From NCBI GenBank assembly GCA_963678705.1, contig OY783205.1, positions 10,540,001-10,604,000 of the forward strand: 64,000 bases of DNA, written 5' to 3'. Position 1 is the stretch's first letter. The number at the start of each line of letters is the position of its first letter. A model generated the notes under the pieces. It had not been told where the DNA came from, did not search any database, and worked only from the letters and a program-made list of their open reading frames with translations. Positions 22,593 through 34,137 of this stretch are shown one piece after another. Made by a program: the position numbers and the translations under genes. Source of the stretch: Panorpa germanica. Taxonomy: Eukaryota > Arthropoda > Insecta > Mecoptera > Panorpidae.

Positions 22593-23886
22593 GTGTTAAG
22601 TGAAAGTGAGGTTATAATTATGAATGACAGGTCTCATAAGAAAGACCTATTTGAAGCAAAAAGGATAAAAACCTGCTTTTATCCACATAGTTATTCAGGA
22701 GTGTATTTGGTAATTCTAAAACCAATTTGTTGCAATACAAACCCTGCCTTTATAGCACAATATTTGCAATTAAAGTACAAGGAGATCAACATAATTGTTG
22801 TCAGCCAAAGAGAAATTGAGGTGGAGACTAATAGCCCAATTTCTAGCTAATAAAATTATAGAAGACGCCATAGTTGTAGCTAAATACAAGAGCATAATTA
22901 CAAAGAATTTGGTAGAAGTACAGGGACTAATCGACTTACACCCCGGTAATCTGGATGACGTATTCCTACATGACGCAGTAGGCTTTAATAAAAATAGTAG
23001 ACAGTTACCACTAAAAATTACCGATTTTATTAGATTTAATAGAATTGAGGAAGGCAAAAAGACTCCTACTTGGAAGTGCCTAATATCCTTTAGCGGGGAT
23101 AAGATCCTGGAATATATAGCCTTTCAGGGTATCCATTACCCAGTTTCAGCATATATACAAAGAATTAGACAGTGTCGTGGGTACTAGAAATTTGGCTACT
23201 CCACTAATTTCTGCAGAAGTGCTGAATATTGCCAATTTTGTGGTAAAGATCACAGCTCTTTAAGTTGCAAGAAAGAGAAGATAGTGTGTCGTAACTGTAA
23301 ACAAGAACATAAAGCTGACGATAGATCCTGCAGCAAATACTTAGAATTGAAGAACAAAAACGAAGCTAAAGCTAAAGGTACCTATATAGAAAAAATTAAA
23401 ATTGATCGTGGGAAAGAGGTTTTTAAATTAAATCTCTTCGAGTTCCCTTCTTTGGAAGAGAGTATAAATAAAAAGAATATTACAGACTGTATCATAAGCG
23501 GTGAACCGGAAAGGAATATTCGTAGAGTTTTAAAAATTTCAGAACCCCGCAGATCCCCCCGAGAAGTAAAGAGAAGGACGTGGAAGCCTGATAATACACA
23601 TAAGGCAAAGGAAAACGAACGCTCTAAGCCAATTCCCGTAAATAAGACCGATAAAATTAGGAAAACAGAGATAACTAAGAAATCAGAGTTAGTTAAGAAA
23701 CCTGATTTAGAGAAAAATATTATTGAAAATTTGGAAGAGATCAGAAATTCAGAGGAGATAATGCATAATATTGACACTGACCAGGTTGTTTTACATGCAG
23801 AAACTCTTACTGATAATTTGAAACCAGAAATTGTAAATAACCATACTATTCCACCCCCAGATAATCAAAATATTGAAATGTTCTAA
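22593..23886 (+). pseudogene. LINE ORF1 (gag-like, zinc knuckles), frameshifted
   Basis: The coding start is probably the ATG at 22620 (MNDRSHKKDLFEAKR). The frame shifts near 22800-22850 and again at about 23187. An RRM-like central part (LIAQFLANKIIEDAIVVA...) is followed by cysteine/histidine knuckles (CQFCGKDHSSLSC, VCRNCKQEHKADDRSC) at 23230-23340. A long Lys/Glu-rich tail ends at 23886. It would coat LINE RNA as a chaperone. Confidence 0.72.
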
Positions 23887-23894
23887 TACAAATG

Positions 23895-24987
23895 TTAGTT
23901 AACAAAAGTTAAATTATGGTTTAACTCTTCGGCAAGGTTTCTCCAAGCTTGTCTTTTCTTGAACTTTAGTAAGTTGGTCGTTTCAGATTCTACTTTTTTT
24001 AAGGCTACTTTATTTGTTTCAGAACTATTTCGGTGGTATCTTCTGTATGCTCCTATTCTATTTTGCACAGTCACTTTACATTCATCATCCCACCAAGGAT
24101 TTGGCGGATGTTTTGAGAATTTATTGTTTGCAATATTTTTCCCCCACACTTTAGCTGCAGATTCGATTGTGTCAATTAGACAACTATACTCTTTTCCAGC
24201 GTAGTATTGGACTGAATTTGGTTTGCTAATAAGTCTGCTTTTATTTGGTTAGAGAAATTGTCCCAGTCGATTGTATTTGGTACAATATGTAATTTAAATC
24301 TTTCCTTGCCTCTGCTTGATTGACCAATTTGTGCCCCATTCATAAGTATAATGGCGTGATCTGTACCTAATTGATCCTCCATTACGTTCCATAAAGTTGG
24401 CTACCAAGAGATGGAGTTGCCCATGATAAATCAATTGCTGATGCTGTTCCTGAATGGATGTCGATTCGAGTAGAAGAACCATCATTAAGGAAAATCATGT
24501 TATTATTGTACATCACCTGACATATAATTTTACCCCTTGGACAGTCATAGGTGTTTTCCCAAGCAATGGCTTTAGCATTCCAGTCACCTAGAATTAGCCT
24601 TGGTTCTGGAATAGATCTTAATATTGTATTCAATATTCCTGTAGTAATAGATGCTGTTGCTGGGGACTAAAGAGATACAACATTAATATGCCCATCACCC
24701 CATTTAATTTTTGCTCCTATAATCTCAATATCCCTTGAGAGAGGAATTAGACTTCTGTCAATAAAAATGTTGTGGTTTATTACTAGAGCAACGCCTCCAC
24801 CGTTGTTATTTCTATCTGCTCTTACTAGTTCCATATTTCTCCATTTGATTTTATAAGATGGATCAAGCCAGGTTTCCGAGAGCGCGATTACTTCAATATT
24901 ATTTTCAAAAACTATTTGTTTTAGACTTATCAATTTGGATTTTAAGCTGCGGCAGTTCCATTGCATTATACAAGTATTTTTATACAT
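23895..24987 (-). pseudogene. LINE endonuclease domain, inverted relative to ORF1 and RT
   Basis: Minus-strand fragments in order from 24987 are CIMQWNCRSLKSK, ALSETWL, GGGVALVI, LILGDWNAKAIAWENT, DLSWATPS and the final SDH-region counterpart with GTDHAIILM. WWDDEC and a Lys-rich region follow down to 23900. These are the apurinic-endonuclease motifs of I/R1-type ORF2 (N, E, GDFNAH-like, SDH-like). The protein part ends about where the plus-strand RT begins, so a single ORF2 was split by inversion. Confidence 0.75.
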
Positions 24988-25079
24988 TATTTATTATGTT
25001 TACTAAACAATTATGGGAAAAAATTAATAGGATGAGAGGTTGAGGAAAATGCACGAAAACAATTTCACCTAACAGTGAG

Positions 25080-27445
25080 GACTTGTTATGTGAACTTTCT
25101 CAAGTAATAGCACCGCCCTGGGTACCTGAGCAAGAAAGCGTACTATATGGAGTAACTCAAGACGACTGTAGTAAAACTAATTCCTGAGTCCTGGAAAAAT
25201 ACTTAGATTGTTTCAATATTAAAAATAGATAAGCCAGTAAATTAACCAACCTCATATAGACCTATAACTCTCATTAATTGCTGCAGAAAAGTCTTTGAGA
25301 AAATATTGAAAACGAGATTTGAACATTGGTTAGATTCTAAGTCGTTAATACCAAAGCAAATTTTAGGCTGTAGAAGAGGTAGAAGTACCAGGGATGGCAT
25401 AGTTGCATTATCAGCTAGAATTGAAGCAGGAAAAAACAAAGGCAACGTATCAATGGCCTGTTTTGTAGATATCAAAGCAGTTTTCGATAATGTAAACATC
25501 AATTTTTTTATTAAGGCAATTATATGTAATAGGAGTACCGAGACTAATAATTAATATACTAAAGAATTTACTAAGTGGCAGAAAAACTCAACTATGGTTC
25601 AATGGATTATTATCGGACTGGAGAATATGTTCCAAAGGCATTACACAAGGCTCAGCACTAAGTCCTCTCCTCTTTAATATGATGGTTAGATCAATAAAAC
25701 CGTATCTCAACCCAACAATATCATGGACATGTGGATGACTTAGTTTTCTTATCACAAGAAAATACTACAGAGGAGACTGGAAAACAAATGCAAAAGACTG
25801 TAAATAGCTTAGAGAAATGGCTTAATGATGCTTGTTTAGAAGCATCAACCGAAAAATCTAAACTAATGATTTTTAACATGAGTTCAAGAATATCTCAGCC
25901 ACCTATAATAACTCTAGGTAAACAAAAATTGGAATACACAAATAATTATATATACTTAGGATTTCCATTTTCCACAAATAAATCCGAAAAATCAATAATA
26001 CTCAATATTAAAAAGAAAGCTGAACCTGCAATCAATATACTCAAAATGTTTGCTGGACAAAGATGGGGACTAAATACATCTTCGCTACTAAATTTATATA
26101 AATCATTAGTCCGCCCTCATTTGGAGTATGGTGCAGAGGTACTAATAATGTGTAAAAAGAATACAATAGAAACACTTGAAAAATTGCAATATAAAGCTTT
26201 AAGAATAGTATTAGGAACTATCTGTACAACTCATACCCTTTTATTACTAGCAGAGGCTTGTATGCCACCATTAAAAGAAAGATGGATATAGAAAACGTTT
26301 TATTTTATGGCTAGCGCTTTAATGACAAATAACACATTAATAAGGGACGAACTTAACGAATTATCAAGAACAGGTTCAAGAAGTCATGAGCTTAATGCAA
26401 TTTGGATAAATGAAAAAAGGAAATGGACAGAAAGAGGAACCCCAGTAGAAATACCAATTTTCGAATTAGATTATTATTACTCAGGTAGAGGAACTCCTGC
26501 AAATATAACTATTGGCAAGGAGCTAAATATGAGTAACATATTACCTGAGCTAATAACTATAGACTTACAACAAAAATTGGAGCAATAATTCCCGAATTAT
26601 ACAAAATTATATACTGACGGCTCAAAAGATGCAGATGGAGTGGGTGCAGCAGTAGTAGATATTAACAATAGCAGAACTTACAAGCTTCATAATCAAGCAT
26701 CCATATATACAGCTGAGTTATGTGCCATAGATCTAGCTGTGGATCAAATCATTACTGATGACAGAGACAACACCTTAATATTATCTGACTCGTTATCAGT
26801 CATACAGTCGTTAAGCAGTAAGGGAATCAATACAAAATTAGACAACAAAATTTATTATGTCAAAGAAAAAATAAATAGGGAAATAGATAAGGGCCGAAAT
26901 ATTAAACTAATTTGGATACCGGCACATAAGGGAATTAAGGGAAATGAAAAAGCTAATCAAATGGCCAAGGTAGCTACTACCTGTGATACATATATTTAAT
27001 TTTTTATAAAATCAGACATGAAAGCAGAATTAGAAAAAAATGAAATGAAAAATTGGCTAGACAAGTGGGATAATTCTGATAAAGGTAGTGAATTTTATAC
27101 AATACAATTAATACTGAGACGTAAGCCATGGTTTGCCAAACTAAAATCGCCAAGAAGATTAATTACAATGACCTCAAGACTAAGAATGATTCATACTGGA
27201 GCTCCGAAACATCTGGCAAGAAACAAAATCATTCCAAACTCTAAATGCGTGAAGAAGAGGCAGACCCTGACCACATTCTGTGGCAATGTAAAAATACAGC
27301 AATGGCAAGAAATGGACTCCAACGGGCAATGCTACAGACTTCGCAGACGCTTCCTGTTAACACCGCCTTTTTAATTGAGAAACCGAAATTTATAACAGCA
27401 GTAGCCATGAATAGATCATTCTTGTTATCGGGATACAAAGTATAA
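25080..27445 (+). pseudogene. LINE ORF2: reverse transcriptase and RNase H, degenerate
   Basis: RT blocks are spread over three frames: SYRPITL (about 25250), KQILGCRRGRSTRDG, CFVDIKAVFDNV, GITQGSALSPLLFN (about 25640) and a decayed YADD site near 25730. A thumb region with NYIYLGFPFS and VRPHLEYGAEV follows. RNase H at 26600-26990 shows KLYTDGSKDADGVGAA, E in YTAELCAI, LSDSLSVIQSL and IWIPAHKGIKGNEKA. A CCHC remnant (DPDHILWQC) ends it. Many frameshifts are present. Confidence 0.8.
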
Positions 27446-27510
27446 GAAGAAGCAGAATATATTAGGGGCGATAAAAGGCTACGTGCCTAGGAAGCCCGAG
27501 AAACTAATCT

Positions 27511-28130
27511 AACTTGGCTGCATAAGGATTTTTATCTTTCATAAAATTAACAAAAATAAATTTTTGTTGAAATGTGTTATGTTATTAAATTATTAAAGTG
27601 TTAATAAATATTTTAATTCTATATATATGCTATTATCTTAATTTTTGTACTTAATTTTTGTATTTATTTTGAAAGCTCTGAATGAGGTTATATTTAAATT
27701 TGTATGTACCGTTTTTGCCGCTGCCGTGCTGTGACGCTTATTATAGCAGTGCAACGTTGCCAAGCGTCAAATATTGCGAAAAATATTTTTTTAAATATCA
27801 TAATTTGAATTTCATTTCTAATTATCTTTCCAGGATGAACGGTTACATAGTATTTTTAAAATATTGACGTGTCACGCCAATATTCACCTTTCTAATGCAT
27901 AGTTTTTTTTTATACTACACAATACAGAACATACTCATATTTATTGATTTATGATCACATGTACCCATTTCCCCATAAGAACAATGTATTTTATGTCAAT
28001 TTTCAACAATTAATTTCTTTAAAATATGAACGGTTACCTATGCTGAAATATTAACAGTAGATTCATTGAATCTACACGTAAAAAAATTTTGAGCCCGTAA
28101 ATCGAAAATTAATTCCTCGCTCATACCTCC
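27511..28130 (+). other. 3' part of TTAA element copy 1
   Basis: This is closely similar to 32640-33282 in copy 2. A 61-codon frame at 27682 is present in both copies (begins MRLYLNLYVPF), but its composition is that of an AT-rich 3' UTR with a GC-rich centre. I treat it as non-coding. It ends with the right terminal repeat. Confidence 0.55.
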
Positions 28131-28134
28131 TTAA

Positions 28135-28446
28135 AAGAAACAAACAAATGTTAATTTTTCAATAATTTAAAGTTAGTAAAATATTTTGAATACAATTGTC
28201 AACTGTCTGTTTATTAGAATTATTAAAAGCTCACTTCTACAAGATCTACGTTTGAACTATACCAGTTGATTTAACTCCATCAATAGCAGACGTGTGTTGA
28301 TTGCTGCAGAACCCTTTGTACTAAATGAACTAATAATTTGATAGGAAAAACTTTAATTTAGTTAGTGATGCATTTAAAATTTTAATATCCCTTAAAACAT
28401 TTAAAAACAAAATTTTTCAATATATCGATGATATAGCGATTTCAAA
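28135..28446. other. Duplicated spacer between the two TTAA elements
   Basis: This is host spacer. It matches 59250-59625 upstream of gene 2, with the same order of short motifs. No gene is present. Confidence 0.6.
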
Positions 28447-28640
28447 TTATGAAAGGCGGCCTTTAGCAAAGGTATGGCCTAATATTGAATTTTGAAGGGT
28501 GGGGATAGGCATGAGTATTTGCGGGGAGAAGGGAAGAAAATTATCACGTGACGTGATTTTACATTTGGCAACATAGCTTAAATTTTGTTTACTATTTTCC
28601 ATGTGACATTTGAATAAATTTAAATTTTTGACATTTAAAA

Positions 28641-28738
28641 ATGGATATACCTCAAAAGCTTGACAAGAAAGGATTATTTTGTAAAGAACGACCACCAGAA
28701 ATAGATAATAATTCATTTAATATGTGTTTGGAACTACG
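28641..28738 (+). CDS. First coding exon of the TTAA-element transposase, copy 2
   Basis: The exon has the same length and reading as 8021-8118, with one or two substitutions. The donor is GTATGT. The acceptor near 28812 follows a T-rich tract. Confidence 0.6.
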
Positions 28739-29311
28739 GTATGTATAATGATTGTATTTAATATTATATTTTATATTATTCATGTATACATGTAAATTGT
28801 TTACAATTTTTTTTAGACATTGTCGGATGTTTGGTATTTTCACAATCATCAAACATACGCATTGAATCTTTCATAAAACCTCACTATGCAGTTTAACATT
28901 TTAGGATCAATTGTTGAAGGCCGACGAATTATCGACATCAATAAAATAGCGCTAAAATAGTGATTCGTGTACTGATGCCCTGTCTTTGCGATTTGTAAAA
29001 AAAGAATATGTCAGAAGATGTAAAAAAAATGTCCGAGATTCAAACATCACAACAAACCACCACTGGTAAATGGAGAAACTGCTATGGGTAAATATTTCTA
29101 TTAAAAGAAGATAGTAATATTCAATTTATTTTGTTTTCTATTCTTTAATTATGACTATTATTTTCTAACAACTCTAACCGGTGGGATTAGAATAACTCAT
29201 TTAAACAATATTCTAGTTTGCCCCAATATTCCAACAGTTGACCATACTCTTCTAAAACGATATAAATCGATTTGATTTACGTAGGGATGGCTATTGAAAA
29301 TATTGCTCGAA

Positions 29312-31723
29312 TTTTTTTTTTTTTTTTTATTTTACAACATACATAATTTACAATCTGTCCTCGAAGAACAATAATTAAATTTTGGGAATATATATAAATA
29401 AAAAATGACATGCGAGCTTGCCATCCATCGATGACTCACCCTTTGACTTAACCTATTACAATAATATTTCGTACATATGGAACCTATTCTACACCATATT
29501 TGGTAGGTCAATTGGATTTTTACGTTTCAGTCGTCTAATCGGTTTATGCTGGAAAAGTTGTACAACTGATTCATTTGGATGAACTTCTAATCTTTTTACG
29601 TATTTCTTGCTGCTATCCTTAATTGCACTTCTTATATATGGAACCCCTAGATCTTGATGTGTTAACCAGTTTGGAACGAATCGCGGTACGTTAAGGATTT
29701 GCTTTAACAGTTTATTTTGAAACCTTTGTAGAATCTCTATATTAGAATTGCTGGCACTGCCCCATAGCTCTATCCCATATGTCCATATTGGCTTCAGTAT
29801 GACCTTGTACAACAGTAGTTTATTACTGATGGATAACTGAGACTTCCAGCCCAAGAGCCAGTACATATCTCTTCTTTTACCTTCTAACTGCAACCGTTTC
29901 TTCCAGATATGCGTTCTCCATGTTAGACGTCTGTCCAAGTGGATACCTAAGTATTTTACTGTCTCTGCCTGTGGAAGTTGTAAATTATTTAGTGTGACTG
30001 GGGGGCAAGAATTCTTCCTTAGTGTGAAAGTTACGTGAACTGATTTAGTTTCGTTTACTTTTATTCTCCAATCTTTTAACCAATTCTGAATCTGTAGTAG
30101 ATGTTTCTGCAGTTTTGCGGAAGCAATGACGGAGTCTTCATGAAGTGCCAGAATTGCGGTATCATCAGCGTAGGTTGCTACTGTTGTTTCACGCATGGTA
30201 GGAAGGTCAGAAGTAAATAATAAATATAGTACTGGTCCGAGAACACTACCTTGAGGAACGCCCGATTCAATGTCACGTATCGTTGATTTTTCATTCTGAT
30301 ATTTTATCATAAACTTTCTGTTTGTGATATAAGACTTTAATATCTGGAAAAAGTCATTTGGCAGTGCAGTTTTTAGTTTAAACAGTAGTCCAGGATGCCA
30401 TACCTTGTCAAACGCTTGGCTGATATCAAGAAAAACCGCTGAGCAATACTTCTTCTCCTGTAGTGCTGAATTTATAGTGCAGGCTACTCGATGTACTTGT
30501 TCAGTTGTAGCATGCTGTTGTCTAAAGCCAAACTGATGTGTTGGAATTAGTTTGCTATTTTCGAAAATAATCTTCAGTCTTTTAAGAATAAGTTTTTCAA
30601 AAAGTTTTGACACTACCGGAAGAAGACTTATGGGTCTGTATGACGATACCTCTTTTGCGTCTTTACCTGGTTTTGGAATAAGTATTATTTCTGCAGTTTT
30701 CCACTTAAGCGGAAATGTCTTCAATCTTAGAATTGCGTTGAATAAAATAGTGAGGTATCTCATTCCTTTCGCCGGTAACTCCTTCAGAATTTTTCCGTTT
30801 ATCTTGTCAATACCTGGTGCTTTTTTGGTTTTTATATTATACTTTACTAGGTTTTGTATTTCCTTGACTCTTATACGTTTTATAGGTTCACTTGACTGCG
30901 ATGGGACTCTTAGAAATTCATGTATGTTTTGTTCTTCATCTTCACTGCGGGTTGGAGGAAATGGTTTAAAAACTTGTTCGAAGTAATCAGCGAAAATTGT
31001 GACTTTCTCACTGTTGGTTCTAGCCCATTTACCATCTGGCGTTTTGATAGGCGGAATATAAGTTGTAGGCTGCTTAAGCCGCTTGGTTGCTTTCCACAGT
31101 GAATAGTTAGTAGTTTCTGTAGCTGTTAAATTACTTAAATAATTTTGCAGTGATTTCTCTTTCATGTCTTCTAGCATACATTTAAGTTCCCTACATGCAC
31201 GGTTGAATTTTGTTTTTTCGCATGGGAGCCTGGTGTTTTGCCATGATCTTCTCAACTTTCTCTTTTCAGCAATTTTCTTCTTTAACTGTGGGGGGCATCC
31301 ATTTACTCGGTTGAAGACACTATCTGGAGGTGTGGCTTCTTCGGTGGCTTCTCTTATCACATTATTGAAGAGATTAACTCCTTGATTAAGGTCCTCTTCT
31401 GATTTGAGTGAGATGTGACAATTAAGTTTAGCATTTATTAAGTTTCGGAATAAACTCCAGTCTGTGTACTTGTTGGGTGCTGTGAAGAGGGGTACTTTAT
31501 ACATCATTTGGGTGATATATGTGACGATGACTGGTGAGTGGTCAGATGAGAGATCCAGGCTTGACTCAGCTTTGAGGTAATTAGAGGAAATTCCTTTTAC
31601 TACGCAAAAATCGATTAGATCAGGAGTTTTTGCCATATCCGTTGGCCAGTACGTCGGTTCACCACTTGAAAGGGTTGTAAAACCATGTGTTTTAACGCAT
31701 TTATACAGTTCATTTCCCTTAGG
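29312..31723 (-). mobile_element. 5'-truncated Jockey-type LINE
   Basis: It is flanked by a 14-bp target duplication aaatattgctcgaa (29298-29311 and 31724-31737). The poly(A) tail is the T run at 29312-29328. The 3' UTR covers 29329-29488. It lacks ORF1 and the endonuclease start, as expected from incomplete reverse transcription. Its single long frame argues for a recent insertion. Confidence 0.93.
29489..31723 (-). CDS. Jockey LINE ORF2, partial: endonuclease C-terminus and reverse transcriptase
   Basis: About 744 codons are open without a break. They start inside the endonuclease domain (DLIDFCV, SDHSPVIVTYI) and continue through the linker (SLWKATKRLKQP). The RT follows: SYRPISLLPVVSKLFEKL, FGFRQQHATTEQV, CSAVFLDISQAFDKVWH, GVPQGSVLGPVLYLLF, catalytic TYADDTAIL and KYLGIHLDRRLTWRTHI. 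It ends NPIDLPNMV. The apparent N-terminal methionine and next dozen residues come from flanking DNA. This LINE lacks an RNase H, as usual for Jockey. Confidence 0.92.
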   Translation of the reverse strand, partial: PKGNELYKCVKTHGFTTLSSGEPTYWPTDMAKTPDLIDFCVVKGISSNYLKAESSLDLSSDHSPVIVTYITQMMYKVPLFTAPNKYTDWSLFRNLINAKLNCHISLKSEEDLNQGVNLFNNVIREATEEATPPDSVFNRVNGCPPQLKKKIAEKRKLRRSWQNTRLPCEKTKFNRACRELKCMLEDMKEKSLQNYLSNLTATETTNYSLWKATKRLKQPTTYIPPIKTPDGKWARTNSEKVTIFADYFEQVFKPFPPTRSEDEEQNIHEFLRVPSQSSEPIKRIRVKEIQNLVKYNIKTKKAPGIDKINGKILKELPAKGMRYLTILFNAILRLKTFPLKWKTAEIILIPKPGKDAKEVSSYRPISLLPVVSKLFEKLILKRLKIIFENSKLIPTHQFGFRQQHATTEQVHRVACTINSALQEKKYCSAVFLDISQAFDKVWHPGLLFKLKTALPNDFFQILKSYITNRKFMIKYQNEKSTIRDIESGVPQGSVLGPVLYLLFTSDLPTMRETTVATYADDTAILALHEDSVIASAKLQKHLLQIQNWLKDWRIKVNETKSVHVTFTLRKNSCPPVTLNNLQLPQAETVKYLGIHLDRRLTWRTHIWKKRLQLEGKRRDMYWLLGWKSQLSISNKLLLYKVILKPIWTYGIELWGSASNSNIEILQRFQNKLLKQILNVPRFVPNWLTHQDLGVPYIRSAIKDSSKKYVKRLEVHPNESVVQLFQHKPIRRLKRKNPIDLPNMV

Positions 31724-33286
31724 AAATATTGCTCGAATAAGTTGCCGAAATTGCATGACAATAGAAAGAAGTTTCTTAATAGCTCATCAAAGGTATTACG
31801 ATTCATTAACATTATTATAAACTAAGAAATGACTTATATTATTACTAATATAGTTTTTCTTTCCTTAAAATATAGTTCAAAATCACCTAAAGTTATTTCA
31901 AAGGAGGATACAGTAGTGTTCATATTGAGTATAGATGCTGGGTGGCAAAAAAGGAAGCAGGAAGAACGTATAATAGTTTAACTGGTAATAAATATTTAAA
32001 ATTAAAAATTTGTTAAATTTAATTATTTCGAATTATTACAATTGGTTTTTCTTAGGTCATTCTACGTTGTTGCATATAGTACGAGAAATAAACAATGCAT
32101 GAGATGTGAAAGAGGACATGATAAAAATGATCATGACTACCGTGAAAATTTCAGTTGGAGTTCGAAGGCCATGGAGCCAGACATGGCTGTTGAGATGCTT
32201 GTACGCAGTTATAAAGACAGTATAAAGACTTTACAGTTGAACGTGTAAAAATTGGGGTGTTAATTGGAGAAGATGATTCAAGTAGCATTGCTAGATTACG
32301 GAGAGAAACTGATCATCAAATTATAAAATGGTCTGATTTAAATCATGCTACATTTGATTACATTTTGTTATCAGTCGCAGAGTAGATTAGACATTGGGAT
32401 TGAAAAGTTCAATTGCGATTAATAATGCAGCAGCAGTTGTGTTCTTTGATTTAGAAACCACCGGTTTTGGAAAAGCCAGTTAAACAATTCAGATTGCAGC
32501 AAAATACAACTACTCAGAATATAATGTTTACATTTTACCGACAAGAGGAATACCACTGAGTGCGTCAGCTGTTAATGATCTTACAACTAATGGAGGAAAA
32601 TAATTTTTACAATCTGCTAAAGTTGACACTGTGTCTATTAACTTAGCTGCAGAAGGGTTTTTATCCTTCATAAAATTAACAAAAATAAATTTTTGTTGAA
32701 ATGTGTTATGTTATTAAATTATTAAAGTGTTAATAAATAATTTAATTCTATATATATGCTATTTTCTTAATTTTTTTACTTAATTTTTACTGTTACTATC
32801 ACGTAATATTTATTTTGACAGCTCTAAATGAGGTTATATTTAAATTTGTATGTACCGTTTTTGCCGCTGCCGTGCTGTAACGCCTATTATAGCAGTGCGA
32901 CGTTGCCAAGTGTCAAATATGGCGAAAAATATTTTTTTAAATATCATAATTTGAATTTCATTTCTAATTCTCTTTCCAGGATGAACGGTTACATAGTATT
33001 TTTAAAATATTGACGTGTGACGCCAATATTCACCTTTCTAATGCATAGTTTTTTTTTATACTACACAATACAGAACATACTCATATTTATTGATTTATGA
33101 TCACATGTACCCATTTTCCCATAAGAACAATGTATTTTATGTCAATTTTCAACAAATAATTTCTTTAAAATATGAACGGTTACCTACCCTGAAATTTTAA
33201 CAGTAAATTCATTGACCATGAATCTACACGTACAAAGATTTTGAGCCCTTAAATCGAAAATTATTTTCTTGCTCATACATCCTTAA

Positions 33287-34020
33287 TAGACCAGGGTAGA
33301 TAATTTTAGAAACATAAAAAAATTAAAGTAGAAAGAAACCTATTGGAAATGGAAAGGAATACTACTAAAATGAAAGGAAAAATAAATTACTGGCGATCTG
33401 AGGTTGGGAAGGGGTAGGGGGTGAGGTTTTAAGGGTAAAAATCGGTAAATCTCGATTTCCGGCAAAACTACAAGTCCTATCGAAAAAAGTTAAAACCGCA
33501 AAGTTGTAGATAATAAAAAGATCTACAACTTTTGTATCTACACTTTTTTCCATAACCTCAAAATTCATGAAAAAAATCCAAAAAACCACATTTTTGATTT
33601 TTTATTTTTATCTTTTACAAAAAAAATTTTTTTTTCATGATATTTGGTGAAAACTTACCTCTTTATGTCCCAAACATACTGGAATTTTGAAGATTTAAAA
33701 TATTAATTTTTTCACCCTATTTTGACTCGATATCGAAAAAGCACCCTAATTTTCAATCGAAAATTCTTACGTCAAAATATCTGATTTTTCAAAAAAGTCG
33801 GTGGGCTTTTTGTTCGTTGAAATCTCTATTTTCTGATAGTGTAAAAAAAATATACATTACTATGGAAAAATTTTTCAGAAAATGCAAAAAAACGAAAAAT
33901 ACTAAAATTCGAAATTTTTTTTTTAATCTTTATGTACAATTTTGAGGTATTCATTAAAAGTTTTACTTTAATTACTCGAAAAACGTTAGGGACCATGTTA
34001 GATTAATAAACAAAAAATTG
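33287..34020 (+). repeat. Left terminal inverted repeat of the nuclease element
   Basis: This is about 734 bp and pairs with 36104-36844 over its whole length with scattered substitutions. Several short self-complementary blocks are included, such as gttgtagataataaaaagatctacaac. Open frames on either strand are by-products of the palindromic sequence. Confidence 0.85.
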
Positions 34021-34137
34021 CAAGTCGGAATGTACTACTATAATTAACAACTAAATTAGTTAATAAAGTTAATATTTAATATGACATCTACAAAATTTTG
34101 AGAAAATTGTCGAATTTTCTTTAAATTATATGCGTAG

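Larger units (their letters stand above)
22411..27510 (+). mobile_element. I-type LINE with internal inversion, inserted in TTAA element copy 1
   Basis: Copies 1 and 2 of the host transposon diverge after ggagga at about 22408 and re-align at about 27512, which bounds the insert. It contains ORF1 with zinc knuckles, an apurinic-type endonuclease on the opposite strand, then RT and RNase H on the plus strand. RNase H places it near the I clade. About 45 bp of target present in copy 2 are missing at the site. No poly(A) tail is seen. Confidence 0.75.
7835..28130 (+). mobile_element. TTAA-flanked DNA transposon (Kolobok-like by target site), copy 1, interrupted twice
   Basis: The left terminus reads GGATGTATGAGCGA after TTAA (7831-7834). 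The right terminus reads TCGCTCATACCTCC before TTAA (28131-28134), so the ends are inverted repeats. The paralogous spacer at 59236-59262 is the empty site, with a single TTAA between the same flanks. Inside are a short first exon (8021-8118) and a transposase region (20990-22410) split by an LTR element (8166-20985). An I-type LINE (about 22411-27510) separates these from the 3' part (27511-28130). TTAA duplication is known for Kolobok and piggyBac; the protein does not look like piggyBac. The superfamily name is inference. Confidence 0.72.
28813..32600 (+). pseudogene. Mutator-like transposase plus exonuclease, TTAA element copy 2 (split by LINE)
   Basis: The same fragments as copy 1 are seen: GRRIIDIN near 28918 and the TSQQTTTGK block near 29045. 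The core resumes after the LINE with ILSIDAGWQ near 31925, then CERGHDKNDHD, SSKAMEPDM and the FFDLETTGF exonuclease motif near 32440. Frameshifts differ from those of copy 1, so decay was independent. The exonuclease motif reads open in both copies. Confidence 0.66.
28447..33282 (+). mobile_element. TTAA-flanked DNA transposon, copy 2, interrupted by a Jockey LINE
   Basis: Its body aligns with copy 1 from the GAATTTTGAAGGGTGGGG block (28488) to the right end GCTCATACATCC followed by TTAA (33283-33286). The extreme left end (about 28447-28485) differs from copy 1 and may be replaced or truncated. The transposase and exonuclease fragments are the same as in copy 1. Copy 2 lacks the LTR and I-LINE insertions, so it serves as the reference for both. 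Confidence 0.72.

Noticed and set aside
22770-23057. Minus-strand ORFs opposite LINE ORF1
   Set aside because: They are antisense shadows of the plus-strand zinc-knuckle gene, which has recognisable motifs.
27682-27867. 61-codon ORF conserved between both TTAA elements (also 32828-33013)
   Set aside because: Conservation is explained by the elements being copies of each other; composition and position fit a 3' UTR and no domain is seen.
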